From contig NZ_JAIOJZ010000034.1 in the NCBI RefSeq assembly GCF_020404845.1, positions 1 to 64,000 of the forward strand: a stretch of 64,000 nt of DNA. Direction: 5' to 3'. The notes below the pieces were generated by a model. The model was not told where the DNA came from, made no database searches, and saw nothing but the letters and a program-made list of their open reading frames with translations. Shown in pieces: positions 9,149-17,396 of this stretch. The translations under genes were made by a program, and so were the position numbers. Source of the DNA: Streptomyces hyderabadensis. Its GTDB lineage: Bacteria; Actinomycetota; Actinomycetes; Streptomycetales; Streptomycetaceae. Within the stretch, counting starts at the first letter, position 1. Each line of letters starts with the position of its first letter.

Positions 9149-9919
9149 TCAGATCCCCACAGTGAAGCCGTTGGACCAGGTCTGCATGTCCTGCACGATG
9201 CTGTCCCACGCGCCGGTCAGCAGCAGCAGGCCGGTCGCGATCATCATGACGCCGCCGATCCGCATCACCCAGACATAGTGGCGCTTGATCCAGCCGAAGG
9301 CGCCGAGCGCCTTGCGGAAGGCGACCGCGGCGAGCACGAAGGGCACGCCGAGGCCGACGCAGTACGCGACGGTCAGTATGGCGCCGCGGCCGGCCGTGCC
9401 CTGGTCGGCGGAGAGCGCGAGGACGGACGCGAGGGTCGGACCGATGCAGGGCGTCCAGCCGATGCCGAACAGCGCGCCCAGCAGCGGCGCGCCGACCAGG
9501 CCGGTCACGGGCCGCTTGTGGAAGCGGAACTCGCGCTGGGTGAACCAGGGCATGAGGCCGACGAAGAAGACGCCCATGAGGATCATGAGCACGCCGAGCA
9601 CCTTGGTCAGGGCGCCGCGTTCCTCCTGGAGCGTGGAGCCGAAGTACCCGAAGAGCGCCCCGCTGGAGACGAAGACGGCGGTGAAGCCGAGGACGAAGAG
9701 GGAGGCTCCGGCGACCATCCGGCCGCGCCGGGCCTCGCCGAGGTCCGTGCCGGTGACGCCGGTCACGTAGGAGAGGTAGCCGGGGACGAGCGGCAGGACG
9801 CAGGGCGAGAAGAAGGAGACCAGGCCGCCGAGCAACGCGATGGGGAGGGCCACGAGGAGGGCGCCGTTCAGCACCGTGCCGTTGTAGCCCTCGGCGGCGA
9901 GGGTGGTCACTGCGGACAC
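9149..9919 (-). CDS. ccdA: Thiol-disulfide reductant transporter CcdA
   Basis: A 256-residue six-helix DsbD-type membrane protein. It has both redox-active cysteine signatures, SPCVLPLVPGYLSYV near residue 40 and GWTPCIGPTLASVL near residue 155, which pass electrons from cytosolic thioredoxin to outside thiol oxidoreductases. This keeps the apocytochrome c cysteines reduced, probably via the redoxin encoded just upstream. The GTG start lies one base beyond the redoxin stop codon, and a GGAG ribosome site is inside the end of that gene, which implies tight coupling. Confidence 0.95.
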   Translation of the reverse strand: MSAVTTLAAEGYNGTVLNGALLVALPIALLGGLVSFFSPCVLPLVPGYLSYVTGVTGTDLGEARRGRMVAGASLFVLGFTAVFVSSGALFGYFGSTLQEERGALTKVLGVLMILMGVFFVGLMPWFTQREFRFHKRPVTGLVGAPLLGALFGIGWTPCIGPTLASVLALSADQGTAGRGAILTVAYCVGLGVPFVLAAVAFRKALGAFGWIKRHYVWVMRIGGVMMIATGLLLLTGAWDSIVQDMQTWSNGFTVGI

Positions 9920-9920
9920 G

Positions 9921-10613
9921 TCACTTCTCCGGCTTGCCGGAGTCCGCGGACCCCTCGTCGAGGTACGGGGCGAGCATCTTGCGCAGCTTCTCCTCGCTGA
10001 GCGCCTGGAGGGTGCGCGCGGCGACCTTGCCCTCCCGGTCGATGACGAGCGTGGAGGGCACGGCCTGGGGGTTGAGGGTGCCCTTCTCGAAGCGGAGCAT
10101 CAGCCTGCCCGCCGGGTCGTACAGGCTCGGGTAGGTGACGCCGTAGTCCTTCTCGAAGGCGCGGGCCGGGCCGGTGGAGGTGTCGCGGGTGTTGATGCCG
10201 ACGAACTGGACGCCCTGGTCCTTGACGTCCTGGTAGACCTTCTCGAAGTTCTTGGCCTCGGCGCGGCAGGGCGGGCACCACGAGCCCCAGACGTTGAGGA
10301 CGACGACCTTGCCCTTGTAGTCGGCGACGTCGACCTGTCCGCCGTCGACGGTCTTGCCGGACAGCTCGGGGGCGTCGGCGCGCTGCCCCTTCTTCGCGGT
10401 GGCGATGCCGTCGGAGCCGGTGATGAAGCCGGTCTGGCCGCCGCCGCCCGAGGTGCCGCCGGAGCTGCACGCGGACACCAGCAGCGCCGCGGCGGCCGCG
10501 CCGACGGCGGCCCGGGCGGCCCGGCTACGGACCCGGGCGCGGGCGTCGGCCGTGCGGTCGGCGGTGCGGTTCGAGCGGTTCGAGCGCAGGGGGGCGCGGC
10601 TGGCGGCACTCAT
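9921..10613 (-). CDS. TlpA/ResA-like thioredoxin-fold lipoprotein
   Basis: A 230-residue exported redoxin. A basic N-terminus is followed by a hydrophobic stretch and lipobox LVSAC near residue 49, so it is lipid-anchored outside the membrane. The thioredoxin-like AhpC/TlpA domain (about 75-220) contains WGSWCPPCRAE, the CxxC active site, and the cis-proline segment AVPSTLVIDREG. By family and operon position it reduces the cysteines of apocytochrome c using electrons from CcdA. It is the first gene of the four-gene System II block; an 89-bp gap separates it from the NodB-like gene upstream. Confidence 0.92.
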   Translation of the reverse strand: MSAASRAPLRSNRSNRTADRTADARARVRSRAARAAVGAAAAALLVSACSSGGTSGGGGQTGFITGSDGIATAKKGQRADAPELSGKTVDGGQVDVADYKGKVVVLNVWGSWCPPCRAEAKNFEKVYQDVKDQGVQFVGINTRDTSTGPARAFEKDYGVTYPSLYDPAGRLMLRFEKGTLNPQAVPSTLVIDREGKVAARTLQALSEEKLRKMLAPYLDEGSADSGKPEK

Positions 10614-10702
10614 GTGAAAAGTTTCGCATGTCCGTTCCGAGGATCTTGCGCACCCCCCTCGCGGTCGGAAACCCGCATTTCAGGCGCCGTTTCGGGGGCG
10701 TT

Positions 10703-12001
10703 TCAGGCGGCGTTCGCGGGGGCGCCCGAGGAGGCCGGGGTGTCCTTGAGGAAGGCGTTCCAGCCGCCGGCCGGCCGCTGCCCCACCTCGACGGTCCGCA
10801 GCTTGGCGAGCACCTCGGGCTTCTGCACGTCCAGCCAGTCGGTGAACTGGCGGAAGGAGACCAGCCGGATGTCCTCGCCCTTCTCCTTCTCCCGCGCGAC
10901 GTGCTTGAGGACGTTCTCCACGGCGTCCATGTAGATGCCGCCGTTCCACTCCTCGAAGTGGTTGCCGATGAAGAAGGGTGCCCGGTTCGTCTCGTACGCC
11001 CGCTTGAAGCCGGATATGTACGCCTTGGTGGCCTGTTCGCGCCAGCCCGGGTAGTTGTGCGCGGGAGCCTTGGTCGAGTTGACCGACTGGTTGGCCAGGA
11101 TGTTGTAGTCCATGGACAGGACCTCGAAGGAGTGGCCGGGGAACGGTATCTGCTGCAGCGGGAAGTCCCAGATCCCGTCCTTCTTCACCGGCCACACCTG
11201 ACGGCCGCCCGGCGAGGAGGCGTCGTAGCGCCAGCCCAGCTCGCGGGCGGTGGGCAGCAGGTTGTCCTGGCCGAGCAGACAGGGCGTGCGGCCGCCGACG
11301 AGTTCCTTGTCGTAGTCGAAGGGCAGGGCGGGCAGGTCGGTCCAGCCGCTGTTGGTCTTCCACTCCTTGACGAAGGACTTCGCCTGGTCGATCTCGCTGC
11401 GCCACTGCGCGGGCGTCCAGTTGCCGACGCTGCCGCCGCCCGCGCAGAAGTGGCCGTTGAAGTGGGTGCCTATCTCGTGCCCGTCCAGCCAGGCGCGGCG
11501 GACGTTCTCGAGGGTGTCCTTGATGTGGGCGTCGGTGAGGTAGCCGATGTCGGAGGCGCCGCGCGGGTTGTTCGGCGGGTCGTAGCGGCGCTTCTTCGAC
11601 TCGGGCAGCAGGTACAGGCCCGAGAGGAAGAAGGTCATGTGCGCGCCGTGCTCCTGGGCGAGGTCCAGGAAGCGCGGGAAGAGCCCGTTGCCGACCTCGC
11701 CCGCCCCGTCCCAGGAGAAGACGACGAACTGCGGGGGCGTCTGGCCGGGCTCCAGCGGCACGGGGGCCTCGGGCTGGTGCGGCTGCTTGCCGGTGTACGA
11801 CGTGGAGCCGTCGCCGATGGGCTTCGCCGGGGGCTTGCTGCTGCCGGAGGGCGACGGTTTGCCGGCGCCTCCGGCCTGGTGCGAGCCGTCCGACGAGGGG
11901 TGGGAACCGGTGCCGCAGCCCGCGAGCCCGACCGCCGCCGCGGCCCCCGCGCCGAGTCCGAGCATCCCCCTGCGGGTGAGAGTGCGGTTGGAAGTGCGCA
12001 T
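10703..12001 (-). CDS. NodB-like polysaccharide deacetylase-family Tat lipoprotein
   Basis: About 432 residues. The N-terminus has a twin-arginine signal (TRRGMLGLG) and a lipobox LAGC near residue 26, so it should be exported folded and lipid-anchored. The mature part resembles a divergent NodB fold: VVFSWDGAG stands where TFDDG is usual, and GHEIGTHFNGHF supplies the H-x3-H metal-binding pair. The second aspartate of the usual DD pair is replaced by glycine, so activity on N-acetylated glycans is likely but not certain. ATG 12001 is chosen because GAGG lies 8 bp upstream and the signal peptide starts there; the frame is open to 12109. It precedes the cytochrome c genes on the same strand. 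Confidence 0.8.
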   Translation of the reverse strand: MRTSNRTLTRRGMLGLGAGAAAAVGLAGCGTGSHPSSDGSHQAGGAGKPSPSGSSKPPAKPIGDGSTSYTGKQPHQPEAPVPLEPGQTPPQFVVFSWDGAGEVGNGLFPRFLDLAQEHGAHMTFFLSGLYLLPESKKRRYDPPNNPRGASDIGYLTDAHIKDTLENVRRAWLDGHEIGTHFNGHFCAGGGSVGNWTPAQWRSEIDQAKSFVKEWKTNSGWTDLPALPFDYDKELVGGRTPCLLGQDNLLPTARELGWRYDASSPGGRQVWPVKKDGIWDFPLQQIPFPGHSFEVLSMDYNILANQSVNSTKAPAHNYPGWREQATKAYISGFKRAYETNRAPFFIGNHFEEWNGGIYMDAVENVLKHVAREKEKGEDIRLVSFRQFTDWLDVQKPEVLAKLRTVEVGQRPAGGWNAFLKDTPASSGAPANAA

Positions 12002-12110
12002 CGCAACCTCGTTCGTCGCGTCCTTGGTGGTCACTGGGTGAGAGGACGCGACGAACGAGCGGGTTCCGGAAATTTGTGCGGGTTGGGTAACAGTGGACAG
12101 CGGACCCACA

Positions 12111-12147
12111 GGAACGGTTCCGCAGTCACCAGCGGGAACGGTTCCGC
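12111..12147. repeat. Two direct copies of GGAACGGTTCCGC
   Basis: The 13-bp sequence occurs at 12111-12123 and 12135-12147. Each copy contains the palindrome GGAAC-G-GTTCC, and the copies are 24 bp apart, just over two helical turns. They lie in the 177-bp gap between the histidine phosphatase and the NodB-like lipoprotein, about 110 bp before the latter. A tandem operator is possible; no regulator is assigned. Confidence 0.5.
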
Positions 12148-12178
12148 GGGAACGGACCCGCGCGAGGCGGTACGTCCG

Positions 12179-12889
12179 TCAGGCCCCGTACGCCTTCCCC
12201 TGCCCCTTCACCGGCTTGGCCCCCGCGAGGAGGTGGGCCGGGACGAGGTCGCGGGCGGGCTCGGTGTAGCCGACGGACACGATCCGGTCGCCCCGGTAGG
12301 TGAACGTGGTCAGGGACGCCAGCGTGCACTGCCGCTTGCGCGGGTCGTGCCACAGCCGCCGCCGCTCGACGTAGGACCGCAGGATCCAGATCGGCAGCTG
12401 GTGGCTGACGACCACGGCCTCGTGCCCGCGGGCGCGGTCCCGGGCCGCGTCGATCGCGCCCTTCATCCGCACCACCTGGTCGACGTACGGCTCGCCCCAG
12501 GACGGCTTGAACGGGTTGACCACGTGCTTCCAGTTGGCGGGGCGGCGCAGGGCGCCGTCGCCGATGCCGAAGGTCTTGCCCTGGAAGACGTTGGCGGCCT
12601 CGATGAGCCGCGCGTCGGTGTCGAGGTCGAGCCCGTGCGTCTTGGCGATCGGGGTCGCCGTCTCCTGGGCCCGCTCCAGCGGGGAGGCGACGACGTAGGT
12701 CACGTCGCGGGGCGCGAGGTGCTCGGCGACCCGCTCGGCCATGCGCCGGCCCAGCTCGGAGAGGTGGTAACCGGGCAGCCGCCCGTACAGGACACCGGTG
12801 GGGTTCTCCACCTCGCCGTGCCGCATGACGTGCACGACGGTCAGCTCTTCGTCGCGGGACTCGCGGGTCTGGTTGCCGTGGTCGCTCAT
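12179..12889 (-). CDS. Histidine phosphatase (phosphoglycerate mutase-like)
   Basis: A 236-residue branch-1 histidine phosphatase. The motif HVMRHGEVENPTG carries the catalytic RHG histidine near residue 22; VASPLERAQETATPIA and the late VVVSHQLPIWIL histidine complete the pocket. Members remove phosphate from small metabolites or proteins; a true glycolytic role is not implied by sequence alone. The start overlaps the hemL stop by 4 bp (ATGA), so the two are translationally coupled. This pairing is suggestive of a haem-related role, but that is inference. Confidence 0.88.
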   Translation of the reverse strand: MSDHGNQTRESRDEELTVVHVMRHGEVENPTGVLYGRLPGYHLSELGRRMAERVAEHLAPRDVTYVVASPLERAQETATPIAKTHGLDLDTDARLIEAANVFQGKTFGIGDGALRRPANWKHVVNPFKPSWGEPYVDQVVRMKGAIDAARDRARGHEAVVVSHQLPIWILRSYVERRRLWHDPRKRQCTLASLTTFTYRGDRIVSVGYTEPARDLVPAHLLAGAKPVKGQGKAYGA

Positions 12890-14202
12890 GCCGTCGCCTC
12901 CGCGGCCGCGCGGGCCGCCGCCGGGAGGGCGTCGGCGATGCGCTGGACGGCCCGCTCGTCGTGGGCGGTGGACACGAACCAGGACTCGAAGGAGGACGGC
13001 GGCAGGTAGACGCCGTTGGAGAGGAGGGAGTGGAAGAAGGCGGTGAACCGGAAGGACTCCTGCGCCTTGGCGTCCTCGTAGTTCCGCACCGGACCGTCGG
13101 TGAAGAACACGGAGAACATGTTGGAGGCGGTCTGGAGGGTGTGCGCGACGCCCTCCTTGCCGAGCGCCTCGGTCACCAGGCCCTGGATCTGCGCGGACAC
13201 GGCGTTGACGGTGTCGTACGCCGCGTCGTCGAGGAGCCGCAGCTGGGCGAGCCCGGCGGCGGTGGCGACGGGGTTCCCGGAGAGGGTGCCTGCCTGGTAG
13301 ACGGGGCCCGCCGGGGCGAGGTGCGCCATGACGTCCGCCCGCCCCCCGAACGCGGCGGCGGGGAACCCGCCCCCCATCACCTTCCCGAAGGTCATGAGGT
13401 CGGGCACGACCCCCTCCACCCCGTACCACCCGGCGCGGCTGGTCCGGAACCCGGTCATGACCTCGTCGGAGACGAACAGCGCGCCGTTGGCGGCGCAGGC
13501 GTCCTTGAGCCCCTGGTTGAACCCGGGCAGCGGCGGCACGACGCCCATGTTGCCGGGCGAGGCCTCGGTGATCACGCAGGCGATCTCGCCGGGGTGGGCG
13601 GCGAAGGCGGCGTGCACGGCCTCCAGGTCGTTGTACGGCAGCACGATCGTGTCGCTCGCCTGCGCGCCGGTGACACCGGGGGTGTCGGGCAGCGCGAAGG
13701 TGGCGACGCCGGAGCCCGCGGCGGCCAGCAGCGAGTCGACGTGACCGTGGTAACACCCGGCGAACTTGATCACCTTGGTGCGCTGCGTGAAGCCGCGGGC
13801 GAGCCGGATGGCGGACATCGTGGCCTCGGTCCCGCTCGACACGAGCCGGACCTCCTCCAGCGGCGCGACCCGCTCGACCATCGCCTCGGCGAGCGCGACC
13901 TCACCCTCGGCGGGCGTACCGAAGGACGTGCCGCGGGCCACCGCCTCCTGCACGGCGGCGACCACCGCGGGGTGCGCGTGCCCGAGGATCATCGGCCCCC
14001 AGGAGCAGACGAGGTCGACGTACTCGCGCCCGTCCGCGTCCGTCAGGTACGGCCCGGTGCCGGACACCATGAACCGGGGCGTGCCGCCGACGGCGCGGAA
14101 GGCACGCACCGGGGAGTTCACGCCGCCGGGCGTGACGGCCGCGGCGCGGTCGAACAGAGCCTGCGAGGCCGGTGCTTCGTATGGATATGCCAGTTCGCTC
14201 AT
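12886..14202 (-). CDS. hemL: Glutamate-1-semialdehyde 2,1-aminomutase
   Basis: A 438-residue PLP enzyme that converts glutamate-1-semialdehyde to 5-aminolevulinate, the C5-pathway step after HemA. The N-terminal PGGVNSPVRAF signature, the SGTEATMSAIRLAR phosphate-binding block, DEVMTGFR and the PLP-lysine motif MTFGKVMGGGFPAAAFGG are all present. Length is normal for the family. It starts at ATG 14202 and heads a leftward gene run. The window's other tetrapyrrole genes (hemA, hemC, hemD/cobA, hemB) lie about 43 kb away. Confidence 0.97.
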   Translation of the reverse strand: MSELAYPYEAPASQALFDRAAAVTPGGVNSPVRAFRAVGGTPRFMVSGTGPYLTDADGREYVDLVCSWGPMILGHAHPAVVAAVQEAVARGTSFGTPAEGEVALAEAMVERVAPLEEVRLVSSGTEATMSAIRLARGFTQRTKVIKFAGCYHGHVDSLLAAAGSGVATFALPDTPGVTGAQASDTIVLPYNDLEAVHAAFAAHPGEIACVITEASPGNMGVVPPLPGFNQGLKDACAANGALFVSDEVMTGFRTSRAGWYGVEGVVPDLMTFGKVMGGGFPAAAFGGRADVMAHLAPAGPVYQAGTLSGNPVATAAGLAQLRLLDDAAYDTVNAVSAQIQGLVTEALGKEGVAHTLQTASNMFSVFFTDGPVRNYEDAKAQESFRFTAFFHSLLSNGVYLPPSSFESWFVSTAHDERAVQRIADALPAAARAAAEATA

Positions 14203-14715
14203 GACCTGCGACTTCTCCGACCTTCTCGACCTTCTCCGACGTATCGGACCCTGCGCGGCGTCAGGTTGCCCAGGGTGACTTCGTCAAGGGTAGACAACCG
14301 CCCCGAACGCCGTGCCGTCTGCCAGACTGGAGCCCATCCACGCAGCTCACCGGGACGGCGCGGGCACGGCATCCGGCCGTCCCGCGAACGCACGACGGAC
14401 ATATGACGTACATATGTTTCACCGCACGTTTCGGCGAGCGGCCGTGGGGGAGGTCACTGACACGATGATCGGGTTGCGCGGCGGGGGCCACGCGTCCTAG
14501 AAAAGCAGTCGGGTGGAGATATGCATCGCGGTGGCGGACTGGGCGAGGGGACCGACGACCTGGGTCCTCGACGTGCCCGGCGGGGAAGGCACCGACGCGA
14601 GGCGGAGGAAGCGTCCGAAGCACGTCAGACACACGGCACGCCGAGCGAGCCCGACCGGCTCTCGGGGCGGACCGGCCGGCTGGGGGCGGGGAGCAGGAAT
14701 GGTGGTCGGGTGGGG
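14203..14715. other. Gene-free region upstream of hemL
   Basis: About 510 bp between hemL and the rightward small protein. Short open frames occur on both strands but show no recognisable protein and no good ribosome site. It contains a locally A+T-rich inverted repeat at 14399-14417 and probably holds the promoters of both flanking genes. Confidence 0.5.
14399..14417. promoter_or_regulatory. Inverted repeat ACATATG-N5-CATATGT
   Basis: Perfect 7-bp arms around the spacer ACGTA. It stands out because it is A+T-rich in very G+C-rich DNA. It is about 200 bp upstream of hemL and 300 bp upstream of the next rightward gene. A candidate operator or promoter core; the binding factor is unknown. Confidence 0.4.
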
Positions 14716-15147
14716 GTGACCTACAAGTACTTCGGCGCGCCCGACGGCGCGACCGCGGCCCGCGTCCCGATCTCGATGCGCCCCGAGGAGCTGGGCGGCG
14801 ACGAGCTCGGGATGAACGGCATGTTCACCAAGATCAAGCCGGAGACCATGGCCGCCATGGTCCTCACCGGCATCGAGGGCGTCCCCCTGCACAAGGTGCC
14901 CCCGCTGGAACTGGTCGTCCTGCACCCCGACTACGCGGTCGTGAAGCTCCCGATGACCGTCGTCGACCCGCTGCGCGGAATCGGCGAGGAAGCGGTCGGC
15001 GCGGCCGCCTTCATCTGGTCCACGGTCCCGGACCGCGGCGGCCCCCGGGACGCGTTCAACGTGTACCAGCTGCTGCACGAGTGGCAGGACTTCTCGCATC
15101 GGCTGCATGAGGCGGGGCATCAGCCGTACTGCCTGGTGTGGCCCTGA
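14716..15147 (+). CDS. Conserved small actinobacterial protein of unknown function
   Basis: A 143-residue protein if started at GTG 14716 (VTYKYFGAPDG). The frame is open back to ATG 14521, but the extra 65 residues are Arg/Gly-rich and look non-coding. From the GTG onward composition is typical of a folded soluble protein, with a GMNGMFTKI segment, several short hydrophobic strands (LELVVLHPDYAVVKLPMTVV) and an aromatic C-terminus ending in QPYCLVW. I recognise it only as a type of small Streptomyces hypothetical protein and assign no function. It is transcribed away from hemL. Confidence 0.65.
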   Translation: MTYKYFGAPDGATAARVPISMRPEELGGDELGMNGMFTKIKPETMAAMVLTGIEGVPLHKVPPLELVVLHPDYAVVKLPMTVVDPLRGIGEEAVGAAAFIWSTVPDRGGPRDAFNVYQLLHEWQDFSHRLHEAGHQPYCLVWP

Positions 15148-15195
15148 GCCGGGGGGTTCCGCGGACTGTACGCTGGCTGCCTGCAGTCGGCCGTG

Positions 15196-15409
15196 TCAGT
15201 ACAGGACCCTCAGTCCGATGACGCAGCCACGATGCTCGCAGCACGAGCAGTTTGAGCGCGGTCACCGACCCGGCGCCGGAGAGCATGGCGTACGTGACCG
15301 TCAGCACGGCTCCGATGCCCGCCCACACGGCGTTCCCGGTGCCCACCGGCAGAGTGCGCAGCGCATAGGCCCGGCCGATCACGCCGGCGGCCGGGTCGGC
15401 GAGGAACAC
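15196..15409 (-). pseudogene. Truncated, frameshifted SMR-family (SugE/EmrE-like) efflux gene
   Basis: Read leftward, the frame from 15409 gives AYALRTLPVGTGNAVWAGIGAV and VTALKLLVL, the third and fourth helices of small multidrug resistance proteins. The expected C-terminus, GCVIGLRVLY and stop, is present but in another frame, ending at 15196-15198; net loss of about two bases near 15230-15245 explains the shift. The first two helices, including the essential membrane glutamate, are absent, because the upstream DNA is the end of the SDR gene. This is a remnant, not a functional transporter. Confidence 0.75.
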
Positions 15410-15440
15410 CGGCGTCGGCGCGAGCCGAACGGCGGGCCGG

Positions 15441-16352
15441 TCAGTGCGTGGTGGTGATGCCGCCGGTGACGGCGATGATCTCGCCGACGGTGAAGCTGGA
15501 GTCGGCGTCGGAGGCCAGGTGCACGTACACCGGCGCGATCTCCTCCGGCTGGGCGACGCGTCCGAGCGGGCCCTCCGTGCCGAGGTGGGCGAGTCCTTCC
15601 TGCGGCATGTTCGGGTCGGCGACGTTCAGCACCGTCCAGGTGGGCCCGGGCGCGACCACGTTCGCGCGGATGCCGTCCTTGGCGAGGTGCACGGCGATGG
15701 ACTGGGTGAAGTTGATCAGCGCTGCCTTGGACGCCGCATAGTCGATCATGGTGTCGCTGCCCCGGAGGGCTTCCTCCGAGGCGGTGGCGATGACCGCGTC
15801 GCCCGCCTTCAGATGCGGGCGCGCGGCCTGCACCAGGTGGTAGTAGGCGTACACGTTGACCTTGAACGACCTGTCCCAGTCCTCGAAGCTGAGCTGTGAG
15901 AGGTCGGTCTGGCTGTTCAGGTGCGCCGCGTTGTTCACCAGGATGTTCAGGCCGCCCAGCTCCCGCACCGTCCGCTCGACCGTCTCCCGGCAGAAGGCGG
16001 CGTCGGCGAGGTCGCCGGGCAGGAGCAGGCACCTCTGCCCGACGGCCTGCACGGCGTCGCGGGTCTCCGCGGCGTCCGGCTGCTCCTCGGGGAGGTACAC
16101 GACGGCCACGTCCGCGCCCTCGCGGGCGTACAGCAGCGCGACGGCACGGCCGATGCCCGAGTCACCGCCGGTGATGAGCGCGACCTTGCCGCGGAGCTTG
16201 TCCGCCGCGCGGTAACGCTTCGCCTCGTAGCGCGGCCGGGGGCGCATGTCGCGCTCCAGGCCCGGGGCCTGCTGCCGCTGCTTGGGGTAGGGCGGCTTCG
16301 GCTCCGCGCCGTGCTGCGAGCCGGGGCCTTCGGTCCTGCCGTTGTCCTGCAT
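15441..16352 (-). CDS. Short-chain dehydrogenase/reductase (general stress YhdF/YghA-like)
   Basis: A classical-size SDR with an N-terminal extension, 303 residues from ATG 16352. AGGAGG sits 9 bp upstream of that start, so it is preferred over the upstream frame to 16382. The extension (KPPYPKQRQQAPGLERDMRP) is typical of the YhdF/YghA group. The cofactor motif TGGDSGIGRA is near residue 60, NNAAH near 140 and YAASKAA near 210. The catalytic serine falls in a SEEAL segment, slightly unusual. It should be an NAD(P)H-dependent reductase of an aldehyde or alcohol. Divergent from a MerR-type regulator, with a perfect palindrome between them. Confidence 0.9.
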   Translation of the reverse strand: MQDNGRTEGPGSQHGAEPKPPYPKQRQQAPGLERDMRPRPRYEAKRYRAADKLRGKVALITGGDSGIGRAVALLYAREGADVAVVYLPEEQPDAAETRDAVQAVGQRCLLLPGDLADAAFCRETVERTVRELGGLNILVNNAAHLNSQTDLSQLSFEDWDRSFKVNVYAYYHLVQAARPHLKAGDAVIATASEEALRGSDTMIDYAASKAALINFTQSIAVHLAKDGIRANVVAPGPTWTVLNVADPNMPQEGLAHLGTEGPLGRVAQPEEIAPVYVHLASDADSSFTVGEIIAVTGGITTTH

Positions 16353-16466
16353 GTTCGTGAGCCTCCTGGGGATGTGAGTCACGCTCGGCGGTCAGGTATC
16401 CCACGGGAGTTCCCGCACACCCGCCCGGGCTCGATCACGGATGCGGGGTGCGGGTGGTGGCAGTTG

Positions 16467-16487
16467 CACATGCCGTAGCGGCATGTG
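16467..16487. promoter_or_regulatory. Perfect palindrome between SDR and MerR genes
   Basis: Arms CACATGCCG (16467-16475) and CGGCATGTG (16479-16487) around the spacer TAG. It lies 115 bp from the SDR start and 42 bp before the MerR-type gene, the position expected for the operator of a divergent regulator-target pair. Confidence 0.6.
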
Positions 16488-16528
16488 GTGTCGTCGGGGA
16501 TACCACCGCACGAAGGGCGCTGTCTGCG

Positions 16529-17371
16529 ATGTACCCCTCTGTCACGCCGCCGCGCGACGTCAGGATCGGCGATGCCGCCGCCTTCGCGGGAACCACCCCG
16601 CGGGCCATCCGTCACTACCACCAGATCGGTCTGCTGCCGGAGCCCGGGCGCGGCACGGACGGGCGCCGCCGCTACGGCTACGACGACATGATCCGGCTGT
16701 TGTGGATCCGCAAGATGTCCGAGGCCGGGATCGGGCTGAACGACATGCAGGCGGCCTTCGACGAAGCCGGCGACGTCGAGGACGTGCTGGGCCGGCTGGA
16801 GGAGACCCTGGCCGCCCGGGAGGCCGAGATCAAGCGGCAGCGGGCGGCGGTCCAGCGCCTGCGGGCCGTGGGCAGCCCGCTGGGCCTGCTCTCCCCGCTG
16901 GTCACCGACCGGCTCGGCCACCTGCCCGCCGGTGCGCTGCGCCCGTCCGACCTGGAGGCCCTGCTGGTCACGGAACGGATCTTCGGGCCGCTGGGGGCCG
17001 CGATCCAGGCCGGTGTGTTCGTCACCCTGGCGACCCATCCCGGCCTGCGGGCCGAGGCGGACCGCCTCGACGCGGCGGACGCCGCCCTCGACGACACCGT
17101 CGACCCCTTCGACCCGCGGGTCGAGGAACTCGCCGCGCGGCACTGCGCCCACCACAAGGCCCTGCTCCGGGCCATGGAGGCGGCCGGGCTGGACGAGGCC
17201 GACGAGAGGCTCTTCGAGACGTACGACGCCGAGGAGAGCGGAGAGGGGGGCGTCCGGACGAGTGCCTTCGAAGCGGTGACCAAGATGCCCTACGGGTTCT
17301 CCGCGGCACGGACGCGGTGCGTGGAACTCACCGCACGGCTCCTTGCCGGGGAGACCACCGCGGGCGACTGA
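16529..17371 (+). CDS. MerR-family transcriptional regulator
   Basis: About 280 residues from ATG 16529; the frame continues to 16448 but the upstream part is unlike a protein. The MerR HTH (RIGDAAAFAGTTPRAIRHYHQIGLLPEP...RRRYGYDDMIRLLWIRKM) occupies residues 10-80, followed by a coiled-coil stretch (LEETLAAREAEIKRQRAAVQRL). A long C-terminal region of about 170 residues has no metal-binding cysteine cluster, so it probably senses an organic ligand or is a TipAL-like effector domain. It is divergent from the SDR gene and probably controls it through the palindrome at 16467. Confidence 0.88.
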   Translation: MYPSVTPPRDVRIGDAAAFAGTTPRAIRHYHQIGLLPEPGRGTDGRRRYGYDDMIRLLWIRKMSEAGIGLNDMQAAFDEAGDVEDVLGRLEETLAAREAEIKRQRAAVQRLRAVGSPLGLLSPLVTDRLGHLPAGALRPSDLEALLVTERIFGPLGAAIQAGVFVTLATHPGLRAEADRLDAADAALDDTVDPFDPRVEELAARHCAHHKALLRAMEAAGLDEADERLFETYDAEESGEGGVRTSAFEAVTKMPYGFSAARTRCVELTARLLAGETTAGD

Positions 17372-17396
17372 TCTACGACGTGGCGGCGGGACCCGC

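Noticed and set aside
7295..10000. A 901-codon open frame on the plus strand
   Set aside because: It is antisense to resB and ccdA; its product is Gly/Ala/Val/Asp/Arg low-complexity typical of shadow frames in G+C-rich DNA, with no ribosome site.
14312..14500. A 62-codon plus-strand gene
   Set aside because: No ribosome site, no recognisable protein, and it crosses the A+T-rich dyad.
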